A stretch of DNA of 5,960 nucleotides, taken from NCBI GenBank assembly GCA_910585655.1, contig CAJUFW010000011.1:14449-20408 (forward strand). The letters are read 5' to 3'. The position numbers and the translations under genes were made by a program. Source of the DNA: an uncultured Lachnospiraceae bacterium (lineage in GTDB: Bacteria > Bacillota_A > Clostridia > Lachnospirales > Lachnospiraceae). Below, piece by piece: positions 1 through 4,972 of the stretch (the stretch's first letter is position 1; every line of letters begins with the position of its first letter). The notes under the pieces were generated by a model that was not told where the DNA came from, did no database searches, and worked only from the letters and a program-made list of their open reading frames with translations.

Positions 1-37
1 TGACACACTCTTTCCCTACACGACGCTCTTCCGATCT
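1..37 (+). other. Illumina sequencing adapter left on contig end (non-genomic)
   Basis: Positions 5-37 read as the 33-base TruSeq read-1 adapter, beginning ACACTCTTTCCC and ending GCTCTTCCGATCT. The four bases before it (TGAC) sit where the end of an i5 index would lie in a dual-index library. Genomic sequence resumes at about position 38. The match is from recognition of a well-known oligonucleotide, without a search. These bases should be trimmed and not interpreted biologically. Confidence 0.97.
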
Positions 38-49
38 ATTCATATCCAT
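38..49 (-). CDS. gyrA: Probable start of DNA gyrase subunit A (first four codons only)
   Basis: Twenty-one bases after the gyrB stop, the minus strand has a purine-rich Shine-Dalgarno-like stretch (GGGAGGGG, 65-58), an 8-base spacer, and an ATG at 49-47. The frame continues as Met-Asp-Met-Asn until the adapter begins at 37. The gene identity is inferred from position: gyrA directly follows gyrB in most Firmicutes, and a well-placed ribosome binding site with ATG supports an open reading frame here. Four codons carry no family information, so any other downstream gene remains possible. The truncation is an assembly or library artefact and is not a mutation. Confidence 0.5.
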
Positions 50-70
50 TGGTTACGCCCCTCCCTTTTT

Positions 71-2002
71 TTAAATATCCAGATTTTTCACAAATTTTGC
101 ATTCGCTTCGATAAATTCCCGGCGTGGTTCTACCTGATCTCCCATCAGCGTATTAAAGGTTAAGTCAATTTCCGATGCTTTTTCCTCATCAAATACCACT
201 TTTAACAGCACCCGTTTCTCCGGATCCATCGTCGTTTCCCAGAGCTGATCGGCATCCATTTCACCTAATCCCTTATAACGCTGGATTTTGTTGTTGTTAT
301 CCCGTCCAATCTCCAATAAAATCCGCTCAAGCTCCTCGTCGTTATAAGCATACCAGACGGATTTGTTTTTCTCGATTTTATAGAGCGGTGGCTGCGCTAA
401 ATAGACATATCCCTTTTTGATTAACTCCGGCATAAAGCGGTACAAAAAGGTCAGCATCAGCGTGGCAATATGCGCTCCGTCCACATCGGCGTCCGTCATA
501 ATAATTATCTTATGATAGCGAAGCCTGTTGATATCAAAATCCTCAGAAATCCCGGTGCCAAAGGCAGTAATCATCGCTTTGATTTCGTTATTGACTAAAA
601 TTTTATCCAACCGGGACTTTTCAACGTTTAAAATCTTGCCGCGCAAAGGCAAAATCGCCTGTGTTGCCCGATCTCTGGCAGTCTTAGCAGAACCTCCTGC
701 CGAATCTCCCTCTACAATATAAATCTCACAATTCTCCGGGTTTTTATCAGAGCAATCTGCCAGTTTCCCCGGCAGGCTCATTCCCTCAAGTGCCGTCTTT
801 CTTCTGGTCAAATCTCTGGCTTTTCTGGCAGCGTCCCTGGCTCTCTGCGCCAAAACAGCTTTTTCACAAATTATCTTTGCCACCGTCGGATTCTGCTCCA
901 GAAAATAAGTTAGCTGTTCGCTGACGATATTGTCTACGGCTCCTCTGGCTTCACTGTTTCCCAGCTTTTGCTTGGTCTGACCTTCAAACTGCGGTTCCGG
1001 AATTTTGATGCTGATGATCGCCGTCAATCCCTCCCGGATATCCTCGCCGCTTAGCGCCGGTTCGTTTTCCTTTAAGAGCTTTTGGCTCCTTGCATAATCA
1101 TTAAAGGTTTTCGTAAGAGCGTTTTTAAACCCTGTCAAATGCGTACCGCCCTCTGGCGTCGTAATATTGTTGACAAAGCTGTAGCAGCTTTCCGTATAAC
1201 CGTCGTTATGCTGCATCGCTACTTCTACATAAACTTCTTCTTTCATGCCCTCGCAATAGATGATGCTGTCATAAAGAGCTTCCTTATTGTGGTTGAGATA
1301 GGAGATATATTCCTTGATCCCTCCCTCATAATGGAATTCCTTTGTCACAACTTCCTCTTCCCGTCTGTCGTTTAAGATAATTTTTAAACCCTTTGTCAAA
1401 AACGCCATTTCACGAAGACGCTGCTTTAACACATCATATTCATAAACTGTTTCCTCAAAAATCTCCCGATCCGGCAAGAACGTAACCGTGGTTCCATGCC
1501 GATCAGACTCTCCGATCTCTTTTAGCGGATACATCACATGACCCCGCTCATAGCGCTGTTTATATCTTTTTCCGTCAATATCAATGACGACTTCCAGCCA
1601 CTCCGAAAGCGCATTGACGACAGAAGCGCCTACGCCGTGCAGCCCGCCGGACACCTTGTATCCCCCGCCGCCAAATTTGCCTCCTGCATGCAGGATTGTA
1701 AAAACAACTTCTACTGCCGGAATTCCGGCTTTCTGATTGATCCCAACCGGAATTCCACGACCGTTGTCAATGACCGTAATAGAATTGTCCGGATTGATGC
1801 TGACATCAATGGTATCGCAGACGCCAGCCAACGCTTCGTCTACCGCATTATCGACAATTTCATAGACCAGATGATGCAGTCCTTTGGAAGAGGTACTGCC
1901 GATATACATTCCTGGTCTTTTCCGAACCGCTTCCAAGCCCTCTAAAATCTGGATTTGATCCGCTGTATATTCTTCTAGATCCATTGTTATCTCGTTTGCC
2001 AT
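71..2002 (-). CDS. gyrB: DNA gyrase subunit B
   Basis: GyrB is the ATPase subunit of the type IIA topoisomerase that introduces negative supercoils; it acts with GyrA as an A2B2 complex. With the start chosen here the protein is 643 residues, the usual size for Firmicute GyrB without the enterobacterial insert. The N-terminal GHKL ATPase domain shows EIVDNAVDEALAG (about 48-60), VIDNGRGIP (about 78-86) and the GGLHGVGASVVNALS glycine loop (about 119-133). The TOPRIM domain has EGDSAGG (catalytic Glu about 431) and the acidic MTDADVDG cluster (Asp about 504, 506, 508). The C-terminal QRYKGLGEMDADQLW motif is at about 574-588. The start at 2002 is preferred because a perfect AAGGAGG (2014-2008) lies five bases upstream. 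An in-frame ATG at 2041 would add 13 unlikely residues and lies inside an intergenic repeat. The gene follows recF across a 159-base structured spacer and precedes probable gyrA. No key residue is missing. Confidence 0.98.
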   Translation of the reverse strand: MANEITMDLEEYTADQIQILEGLEAVRKRPGMYIGSTSSKGLHHLVYEIVDNAVDEALAGVCDTIDVSINPDNSITVIDNGRGIPVGINQKAGIPAVEVVFTILHAGGKFGGGGYKVSGGLHGVGASVVNALSEWLEVVIDIDGKRYKQRYERGHVMYPLKEIGESDRHGTTVTFLPDREIFEETVYEYDVLKQRLREMAFLTKGLKIILNDRREEEVVTKEFHYEGGIKEYISYLNHNKEALYDSIIYCEGMKEEVYVEVAMQHNDGYTESCYSFVNNITTPEGGTHLTGFKNALTKTFNDYARSQKLLKENEPALSGEDIREGLTAIISIKIPEPQFEGQTKQKLGNSEARGAVDNIVSEQLTYFLEQNPTVAKIICEKAVLAQRARDAARKARDLTRRKTALEGMSLPGKLADCSDKNPENCEIYIVEGDSAGGSAKTARDRATQAILPLRGKILNVEKSRLDKILVNNEIKAMITAFGTGISEDFDINRLRYHKIIIMTDADVDGAHIATLMLTFLYRFMPELIKKGYVYLAQPPLYKIEKNKSVWYAYNDEELERILLEIGRDNNNKIQRYKGLGEMDADQLWETTMDPEKRVLLKVVFDEEKASEIDLTFNTLMGDQVEPRREFIEANAKFVKNLDI

Positions 2003-2025
2003 AATTTCCTCCTTATTTAAGTTCC

Positions 2026-2119
2026 GCAACATTCTGCACAAGACATAATCTCCCGACAGGATATAGTGCCGTAAAGAAACACGTCCCTACATCCTGTCAT
2101 GCCCTGTGCAGAATGTTGC
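2026..2119 (-). promoter_or_regulatory. Long imperfect stem-loop upstream of gyrB (candidate structured RNA leader or repeat element)
   Basis: In the minus-strand transcript, 2119-2099 can pair with 2046-2026 over 21 bp (19 Watson-Crick, two G-U). Next come an 8-base one-sided bulge (2054-2047, GGGAGATT) and a second 12-bp helix pairing 2098-2087 with 2066-2055 (11 Watson-Crick, one G-U). A 20-base apical part may form a short CGTG/TACG stem. All three non-Watson-Crick positions are G-U in the recF-to-gyrB direction and would be A-C mismatches in the opposite RNA. No U-run follows, so it is not a classical terminator. The pairing is read directly from sequence; any regulatory function is inference. 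I do not recognise a known riboswitch or T-box in it. Confidence 0.6.
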
Positions 2120-2126
2120 TGTTTTG

Positions 2127-2145
2127 AGTCGAACAAAGTTCGACT
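2127..2145 (-). repeat. Perfect 8-bp hairpin after recF
   Basis: AGTCGAAC (2127-2134) and GTTCGACT (2138-2145) form a perfect 8-bp stem with a three-base loop. On the transcript it lies between the recF stop and the long stem-loop. It is enclosed by a possible 9-bp helix between 2161-2153 and 2119-2111. There is no T-run on either side, which argues against intrinsic termination. Confidence 0.75.
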
Positions 2146-2161
2146 TAGTTCCGCAACATTC

Positions 2162-3244
2162 CTATCCCTCTGAAATGGTTCCATTTTTTACTTCAAATAT
2201 CTGATAAATGTCTTTTTTTCTCTGTATCATCTCTTCCAGTCCGGTGCAGGTCAGTAGGGTCTGGATACCGTCTATGCTTTCCATCAGACAATTCTGACGG
2301 TTACGGTCAAGTTCTGATAAAACGTCGTCTAAAAGCAGAACCGGATTTTCCCGACTGATTTTTTTCACCAGCTCAATTTCTGCTAATTTTAGGGAAAGCG
2401 CCGCGGTTCTTTGCTGTCCTTGGGAGCCGAAACGGCGGATATCGCAGTCATTGACCAAAAAACTGATGTCGTCCCGCTGCGGACCGGTCAGCGTCGCCTT
2501 CTGGTAGATATCCCGCTCTCGAAAGCGGGTCAGACGTTCCAAAAATTGTTCACTCTCGACATTCGGCTCGTACACCAACTGTATTTCTTCCCTTCCGTCC
2601 GTCAGTTTCTTATGTATCGGCGCAATCATGGTGTTTAAATCCTTTATAAAACGGCTTCGCTCCTCAATCAAATAGCTGCCGTTTCTTACAAGCTGTTCGT
2701 CCCATATGGAAAGTGTATCCAATAATCCCTTTTCATAACCAAGCTGGCGCAGTAAATTATTTCGCTGAAGCAATACTTTATTATATTTTCCCAGATGATG
2801 CAGGTACACCCGATCTATCTGAGAAAGTTCCATATCAAGAAACCGCCGCCTCTCTCCCGGTCCCTCTTTGATCATGTTTAAGTCCTCCGGTGAGAAAAAT
2901 ACGATATGGATCAAACCAAACAAGTCGCCGGAGCGGTGAATTGGGACGCCGTCGATAGCTACGCCTTTTGCTTTGTTTTTTTTCAGATGCATATCGACTT
3001 TATGCTCCAATCCTTCCTTTTCTACCAGCATACGAATATGGGCTTCCTCTTCTCCCAATCGAATCAGTTCCCGATCTTTGCTGCCTTTGTGGGACTTTGT
3101 TGTTCCGCATACATAGACAGCTTCCAATACATTTGTTTTTCCCTGGGCATTGTCCCCAAACAGGATATTTAATTTTGGAGAAAAGGAAATCGTCAGGGTT
3201 TCGTAATTTCGGAAATTACGCAGCGCCAGAGATTTGATTATCAT
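2162..3244 (-). CDS. recF: DNA replication and repair protein RecF
   Basis: RecF is an SMC/ABC-type ATPase that works with RecO and RecR to load RecA at single-strand gaps and helps stalled forks. The 360-residue length is typical. The N-terminus MIIKSLALRNFRNYE is characteristic. Walker A is GDNAQGKT (30-37), followed by the conserved TGPQRDD segment (253-259), the ABC signature FGSQGQQRT (272-280) and Walker B with D-loop VLLLDDVLSELD (302-313). The middle section (about 115-240) is the arm and coiled region typical of the family. The ATG at 3244 has an AAGGAG (3261-3256) about 11 bases upstream, a rather long spacing, but the family N-terminus fixes the start. It lies 38 bases after yaaA, consistent with one dnaN-yaaA-recF transcription unit. 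Its TAG stop abuts the repeat-rich spacer before gyrB. Confidence 0.97.
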   Translation of the reverse strand: MIIKSLALRNFRNYETLTISFSPKLNILFGDNAQGKTNVLEAVYVCGTTKSHKGSKDRELIRLGEEEAHIRMLVEKEGLEHKVDMHLKKNKAKGVAIDGVPIHRSGDLFGLIHIVFFSPEDLNMIKEGPGERRRFLDMELSQIDRVYLHHLGKYNKVLLQRNNLLRQLGYEKGLLDTLSIWDEQLVRNGSYLIEERSRFIKDLNTMIAPIHKKLTDGREEIQLVYEPNVESEQFLERLTRFRERDIYQKATLTGPQRDDISFLVNDCDIRRFGSQGQQRTAALSLKLAEIELVKKISRENPVLLLDDVLSELDRNRQNCLMESIDGIQTLLTCTGLEEMIQRKKDIYQIFEVKNGTISEG

Positions 3245-3282
3245 ACGCGATCTTACTCCTTATAACAAGTAGACAGTTCTTC

Positions 3283-3498
3283 TTATTTGGCAGCTATCTG
3301 AAAGGAAGCACCTGCATACTCGACAATATCGCCATCGACCAACTTTTTTCCTCTTTGTGTCTCTACGCTTCCGTTGACCAGAACCTTTCCGTCCTGGATG
3401 ATAAACTTTGCATCGACGCCGGAACCCACAAGCCCTGCCAGTTTCAGCGCCTGCCCCAGTTTTATAAATTCATCTCTGATTTTTAGCTCTTTCATCAC
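3283..3498 (-). CDS. yaaA: S4-domain RNA-binding protein, YaaA/RlbA family
   Basis: This 71-residue protein consists essentially of one S4 RNA-binding fold, as in the conserved gene between dnaN and recF of Bacillus and Clostridia (YaaA in B. subtilis, also called RlbA). The family is thought to bind RNA and has been linked to ribosome-associated roles; the precise function is not settled. Visible S4 features are IKLGQALKLAGLVGSG (about 12-27), AKFIIQDGKVLVNG (about 30-43), RGKKL (about 49-53) and DGDIVEY (about 55-61). The outer start is GTG at 3498, with an AAAGGAAG-type site (3513-3506) 7 bases upstream. The next codon is ATG (3495) with 10-base spacing, so the true start could be either. 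It sits 62 bases after dnaN and 38 before recF, consistent with cotranscription. Confidence 0.93.
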   Translation of the reverse strand: MMKELKIRDEFIKLGQALKLAGLVGSGVDAKFIIQDGKVLVNGSVETQRGKKLVDGDIVEYAGASFQIAAK

Positions 3499-3548
3499 TT
3501 GGCGACTTCCTTTCTTATTTGGTATCTATACAGCGACAGTTCTTCTTC

Positions 3549-3569
3549 ACCAGCTCTTCTTTAGCTGGT
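3549..3569 (-). repeat. 7-bp hairpin at the dnaN stop codon
   Basis: ACCAGCT (3549-3555) pairs with AGCTGGT (3563-3569) around a 7-base loop, and the dnaN TAA (3563-3561) lies at the loop edge. No U-tract follows on the transcript, so it does not look like a terminator. It could modestly influence RNA stability at the dnaN 3' end, but chance is also plausible. Confidence 0.4.
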
Positions 3570-4673
3570 AGCTGCATTAAAATTTACCGGAAGGATCAAA
3601 TAAATGTAGGATTCTTCCTTATCTTTGATAAAACAAGGAGCTTTTGGATTAAACAGGTAAATTTCAATATCTTCTTCGTCGATTACCCGCAAGGCATCCA
3701 TCAGGAAACGAGGGTTAAAACCAATCAAAATATCTTTCCCTTCTTTTTGGATTGTGATATCTTCATTCATAGAGCCAATAGAGGAATTGATCCGAAGCTC
3801 CATGCTTCCATCTGTAATCTGAATGATAACCGGTCTTTTCTCGGACTCTTTAATCAAAAGTGTCGCTCTGTCAATACAACTTAAAAATTCTCGTTTATTA
3901 ATCGTTACTCTGGTTTCATAATCTCCGGAAAGCATCTGATCGATTTTATAATACTCCCCTTCAATCAAACGAGAGAGAACGAGCGTATCATGAAATTCAA
4001 ACATAATGTGTTTGTCGGTGAAAAATAGCTTTACTTCATCGTCTACCTCGCCGGAAAGAATTTTACTTACTTCATTTAAAGTTTTTCCTGGCACGATTAC
4101 TTTAAGCGGATCGTATTGATCCTTTAACTGAATACGGCGAATGGAAATACGATGCCCGTCTAAAGCGACCACTCTCATTTGATCCCCTTGGATTTCAAAA
4201 AGCTCTCCTGTCATAATCTTGGCGTTTTCATTGTCCGAAATCGAAAAAACCGTCTGGCGAATAATTTCTTTTAAGGTAAATTGAGACAGAACGATAAAAC
4301 GATCCCGTTCAATCATCGGCAGTACCGGAAATTCCTCTCCTGATTTTCCCATAATATCAAAAACAGACTTTTCACAGGTAATCGTAGCTTTATGAGAATC
4401 ATCTGTTTCAATCGTTACATCATTATCTGGTAGTTTTCGGATAATCTCTGAAAAGACTTTAGCACTTATGGCAACCGTTCCTTCTTCTTGAATCTCTCCT
4501 TGCACCACCGTTTCAATGCCTAATTCCATATCATTAGAAATCATCTTAATCTGTTCATGTTTTGCCTGAAGGATCAAACATTCGAGAATCGGCATAGTCG
4601 TTTTGGCAGAGACAGCTTTTAATGCAATATTTACACTCGTTAAAAGATTTGCTTTGGAACATATGATTTTCAT
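3561..4673 (-). CDS. dnaN: DNA polymerase III beta subunit (sliding clamp)
   Basis: DnaN forms the dimeric ring that holds the replicative polymerase on DNA and acts as a docking platform for repair and origin-regulatory proteins. The protein is 370 residues, close to the family norm, and should fold as three similar clamp domains (about 1-125, 126-250, 251-370). Conserved features include the N-terminal KTTMPILECLIL (24-35), GEEFPVLP (112-119), LDGHRI (171-176), SRLIEGEYYKIDQM (234-247) and the C-terminal ILPV (360-363) that helps form the peptide-binding cleft. About seven residues (NFNAATS) follow ILPV, slightly more than in many homologues. The ATG at 4673 is preceded by AAAGGAG (4692-4686) with a long 12-base spacer, and a DnaA box lies within that spacer. 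It is the first gene left of the origin region. Confidence 0.98.
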   Translation of the reverse strand: MKIICSKANLLTSVNIALKAVSAKTTMPILECLILQAKHEQIKMISNDMELGIETVVQGEIQEEGTVAISAKVFSEIIRKLPDNDVTIETDDSHKATITCEKSVFDIMGKSGEEFPVLPMIERDRFIVLSQFTLKEIIRQTVFSISDNENAKIMTGELFEIQGDQMRVVALDGHRISIRRIQLKDQYDPLKVIVPGKTLNEVSKILSGEVDDEVKLFFTDKHIMFEFHDTLVLSRLIEGEYYKIDQMLSGDYETRVTINKREFLSCIDRATLLIKESEKRPVIIQITDGSMELRINSSIGSMNEDITIQKEGKDILIGFNPRFLMDALRVIDEEDIEIYLFNPKAPCFIKDKEESYIYLILPVNFNAATS

Positions 4674-4676
4674 GAT

Positions 4677-4685
4677 TGTGTATAA
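4677..4685 (-). promoter_or_regulatory. DnaA box (TTATACACA) in the dnaN leader
   Basis: The minus strand reads TTATACACA, one base from the TTATCCACA consensus and a common functional variant. It occupies the spacer between the dnaN Shine-Dalgarno and its ATG, on the dnaN side of the AT-rich block. It could take part in origin binding or in DnaA-dependent control of dnaN; the latter is inference. Confidence 0.75.
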
Positions 4686-4700
4686 CTCCTTTCGGCGCGT

Positions 4701-4730
4701 TTTTCTATCTATAAATAAATAAAAGAATAT
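4701..4730. other. AT-rich candidate DNA unwinding element
   Basis: Only three of these 30 bases are G or C, by far the most AT-rich block in the window. It is bordered by a GC-rich segment (4693-4699, CGGCGCG) on the dnaN side and by the TAG-repeat run on the other. Its placement next to the trio-like motif matches the order box, GC cluster, trio, AT-rich tract described for the B. subtilis origin. Initial melting here is inferred. Confidence 0.7.
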
Positions 4731-4749
4731 TAGCAGTAGTAGTAGGGCG
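4731..4749 (+). promoter_or_regulatory. DnaA-trio-like repeat with adjoining GC cluster
   Basis: The plus strand reads TAG CAG TAG TAG TAG (4731-4745) followed by GGCG (4746-4749). Read 3' to 5' from the GC cluster this is GAT GAT GAT GAC GAT, the form of the DnaA-trio (3'-GAT-5') on which DnaA extends a filament onto one strand to open the B. subtilis origin. It abuts a degenerate DnaA box (AAATTCACA, minus strand, 4758-4750) on one side and the AT-rich tract on the other, the expected order. Confidence 0.75.
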
Positions 4750-4836
4750 TGTGAATTTGTTCATAACCGATCTGAAGGCAGAAAACATCACGGTTTCCCT
4801 TTAGAATAACTCTGTGAACAAAGACTGGATAACACA

Positions 4837-4867
4837 GGGAGCCTTAAGAATCAAAAAGAAGGCTCTC
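4837..4867. repeat. Inverted repeat inside oriC
   Basis: GGGAGCCTT (4837-4845) can pair with AAGGCTCTC (4859-4867): eight Watson-Crick pairs and one G-T, with a 13-base loop containing five A residues in a row. No T-run follows on either strand, so a terminator role is not supported. It separates the two groups of degenerate DnaA boxes. Confidence 0.5.
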
Positions 4868-4873
4868 ATACAC

Positions 4874-4926
4874 TTGTCCTCACCCTGTTCACAGTAGTTA
4901 CACACTATTTACACCGGTTATACACA
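4874..4926 (+). promoter_or_regulatory. Five DnaA-box-like 9-mers in tandem at 11-bp spacing
   Basis: On the plus strand, 9-mers begin at 4874 (TTGTCCTCA), 4885 (CTGTTCACA), 4896 (AGTTACACA), 4907 (ATTTACACC) and 4918 (TTATACACA). Each is 11 bp from the next, leaving a 2-bp gap. The last is a strong box; the first matches TTATCCACA at seven of nine positions; the middle three are weak and share mainly the CAC core. Two-base gaps between low-affinity sites anchored by a strong site resemble the DnaA-ATP arrays of the E. coli origin. Function is inference. Confidence 0.55.
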
Positions 4927-4932
4927 GGAATA

Positions 4933-4941
4933 TGTGAATAA
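4933..4941 (-). promoter_or_regulatory. DnaA box (TTATTCACA)
   Basis: The minus strand reads TTATTCACA, one mismatch from consensus. It faces the plus-strand TTATACACA box at 4918-4926 across six bases, making a convergent pair of strong boxes on the dnaA side of the origin region. Confidence 0.75.
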
Positions 4942-4972
4942 CCTAAGAAGCTTGTGAAAAGAGCCTAAGAAG
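4942..4972. repeat. Two 9-bp direct repeats CCTAAGAAG, 22 bp apart
   Basis: CCTAAGAAG occurs at 4942-4950 and 4964-4972. A related CCCTAAGG follows at 4976-4983. The repeats lie just downstream of the dnaA stop. Their 22-bp period equals about two helical turns. No function is recognised. Confidence 0.5.

Larger units (their letters stand above)
2020..2161 (-). repeat. 15-bp direct repeats bracketing the recF-gyrB spacer
   Basis: The plus-strand sequence AGTTCCGCAACATTC occurs identically at 2020-2034 and 2147-2161. The right-hand copy starts immediately after the recF stop codon in the direction of transcription. The left-hand copy ends five bases before the gyrB Shine-Dalgarno. A third, inverted partial copy (GAATGTTGC) lies between them at 2111-2119. 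Together they account for most of the 159-base gap. The arrangement fits either a mobile or dispersed intergenic repeat or a transcribed leader structure, and the window alone cannot decide between them. Confidence 0.85.

Noticed and set aside
175..1945. Several plus-strand open frames of 64-135 codons opposite gyrB
   Set aside because: They lie antisense within a clearly conserved gyrB, lack family-like composition, and show no clear ribosome binding site; they are shadows of the real gene.
2047..2090. Sigma-A promoter for gyrB inside the structured spacer
   Set aside because: A TATAT-like stretch exists, but no convincing -35 at the right distance; not supportable by eye.
2127..2145. Intrinsic terminator after recF
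   Set aside because: The hairpin is perfect, but no U-run follows on the minus-strand transcript, and the plus-strand side also lacks one.
2020..2161. CRISPR array
   Set aside because: There are only two direct copies of a 15-base motif with one inverted partial copy, no regular spacers and no cas genes.
3515..3550. Eleven-codon GTG frame between dnaN and yaaA (MKKNCRCIDTK)
   Set aside because: It is very short, has no convincing Shine-Dalgarno, and is built partly from the duplicated junction repeat; chance is the simplest explanation.
2411..3884. Plus-strand open frames opposite recF, yaaA and dnaN
   Set aside because: They are fully antisense to intact conserved genes, and their translations show no recognisable domain. 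Hydrophobic stretches reflect the complementary codons.
4700..4730. dnaN promoter in the AT-rich tract (TATAGAT as -10)
   Set aside because: AT-rich sequence gives many -10-like matches, and no good -35 sits 16-18 bases upstream; the tract is better explained as an unwinding element.
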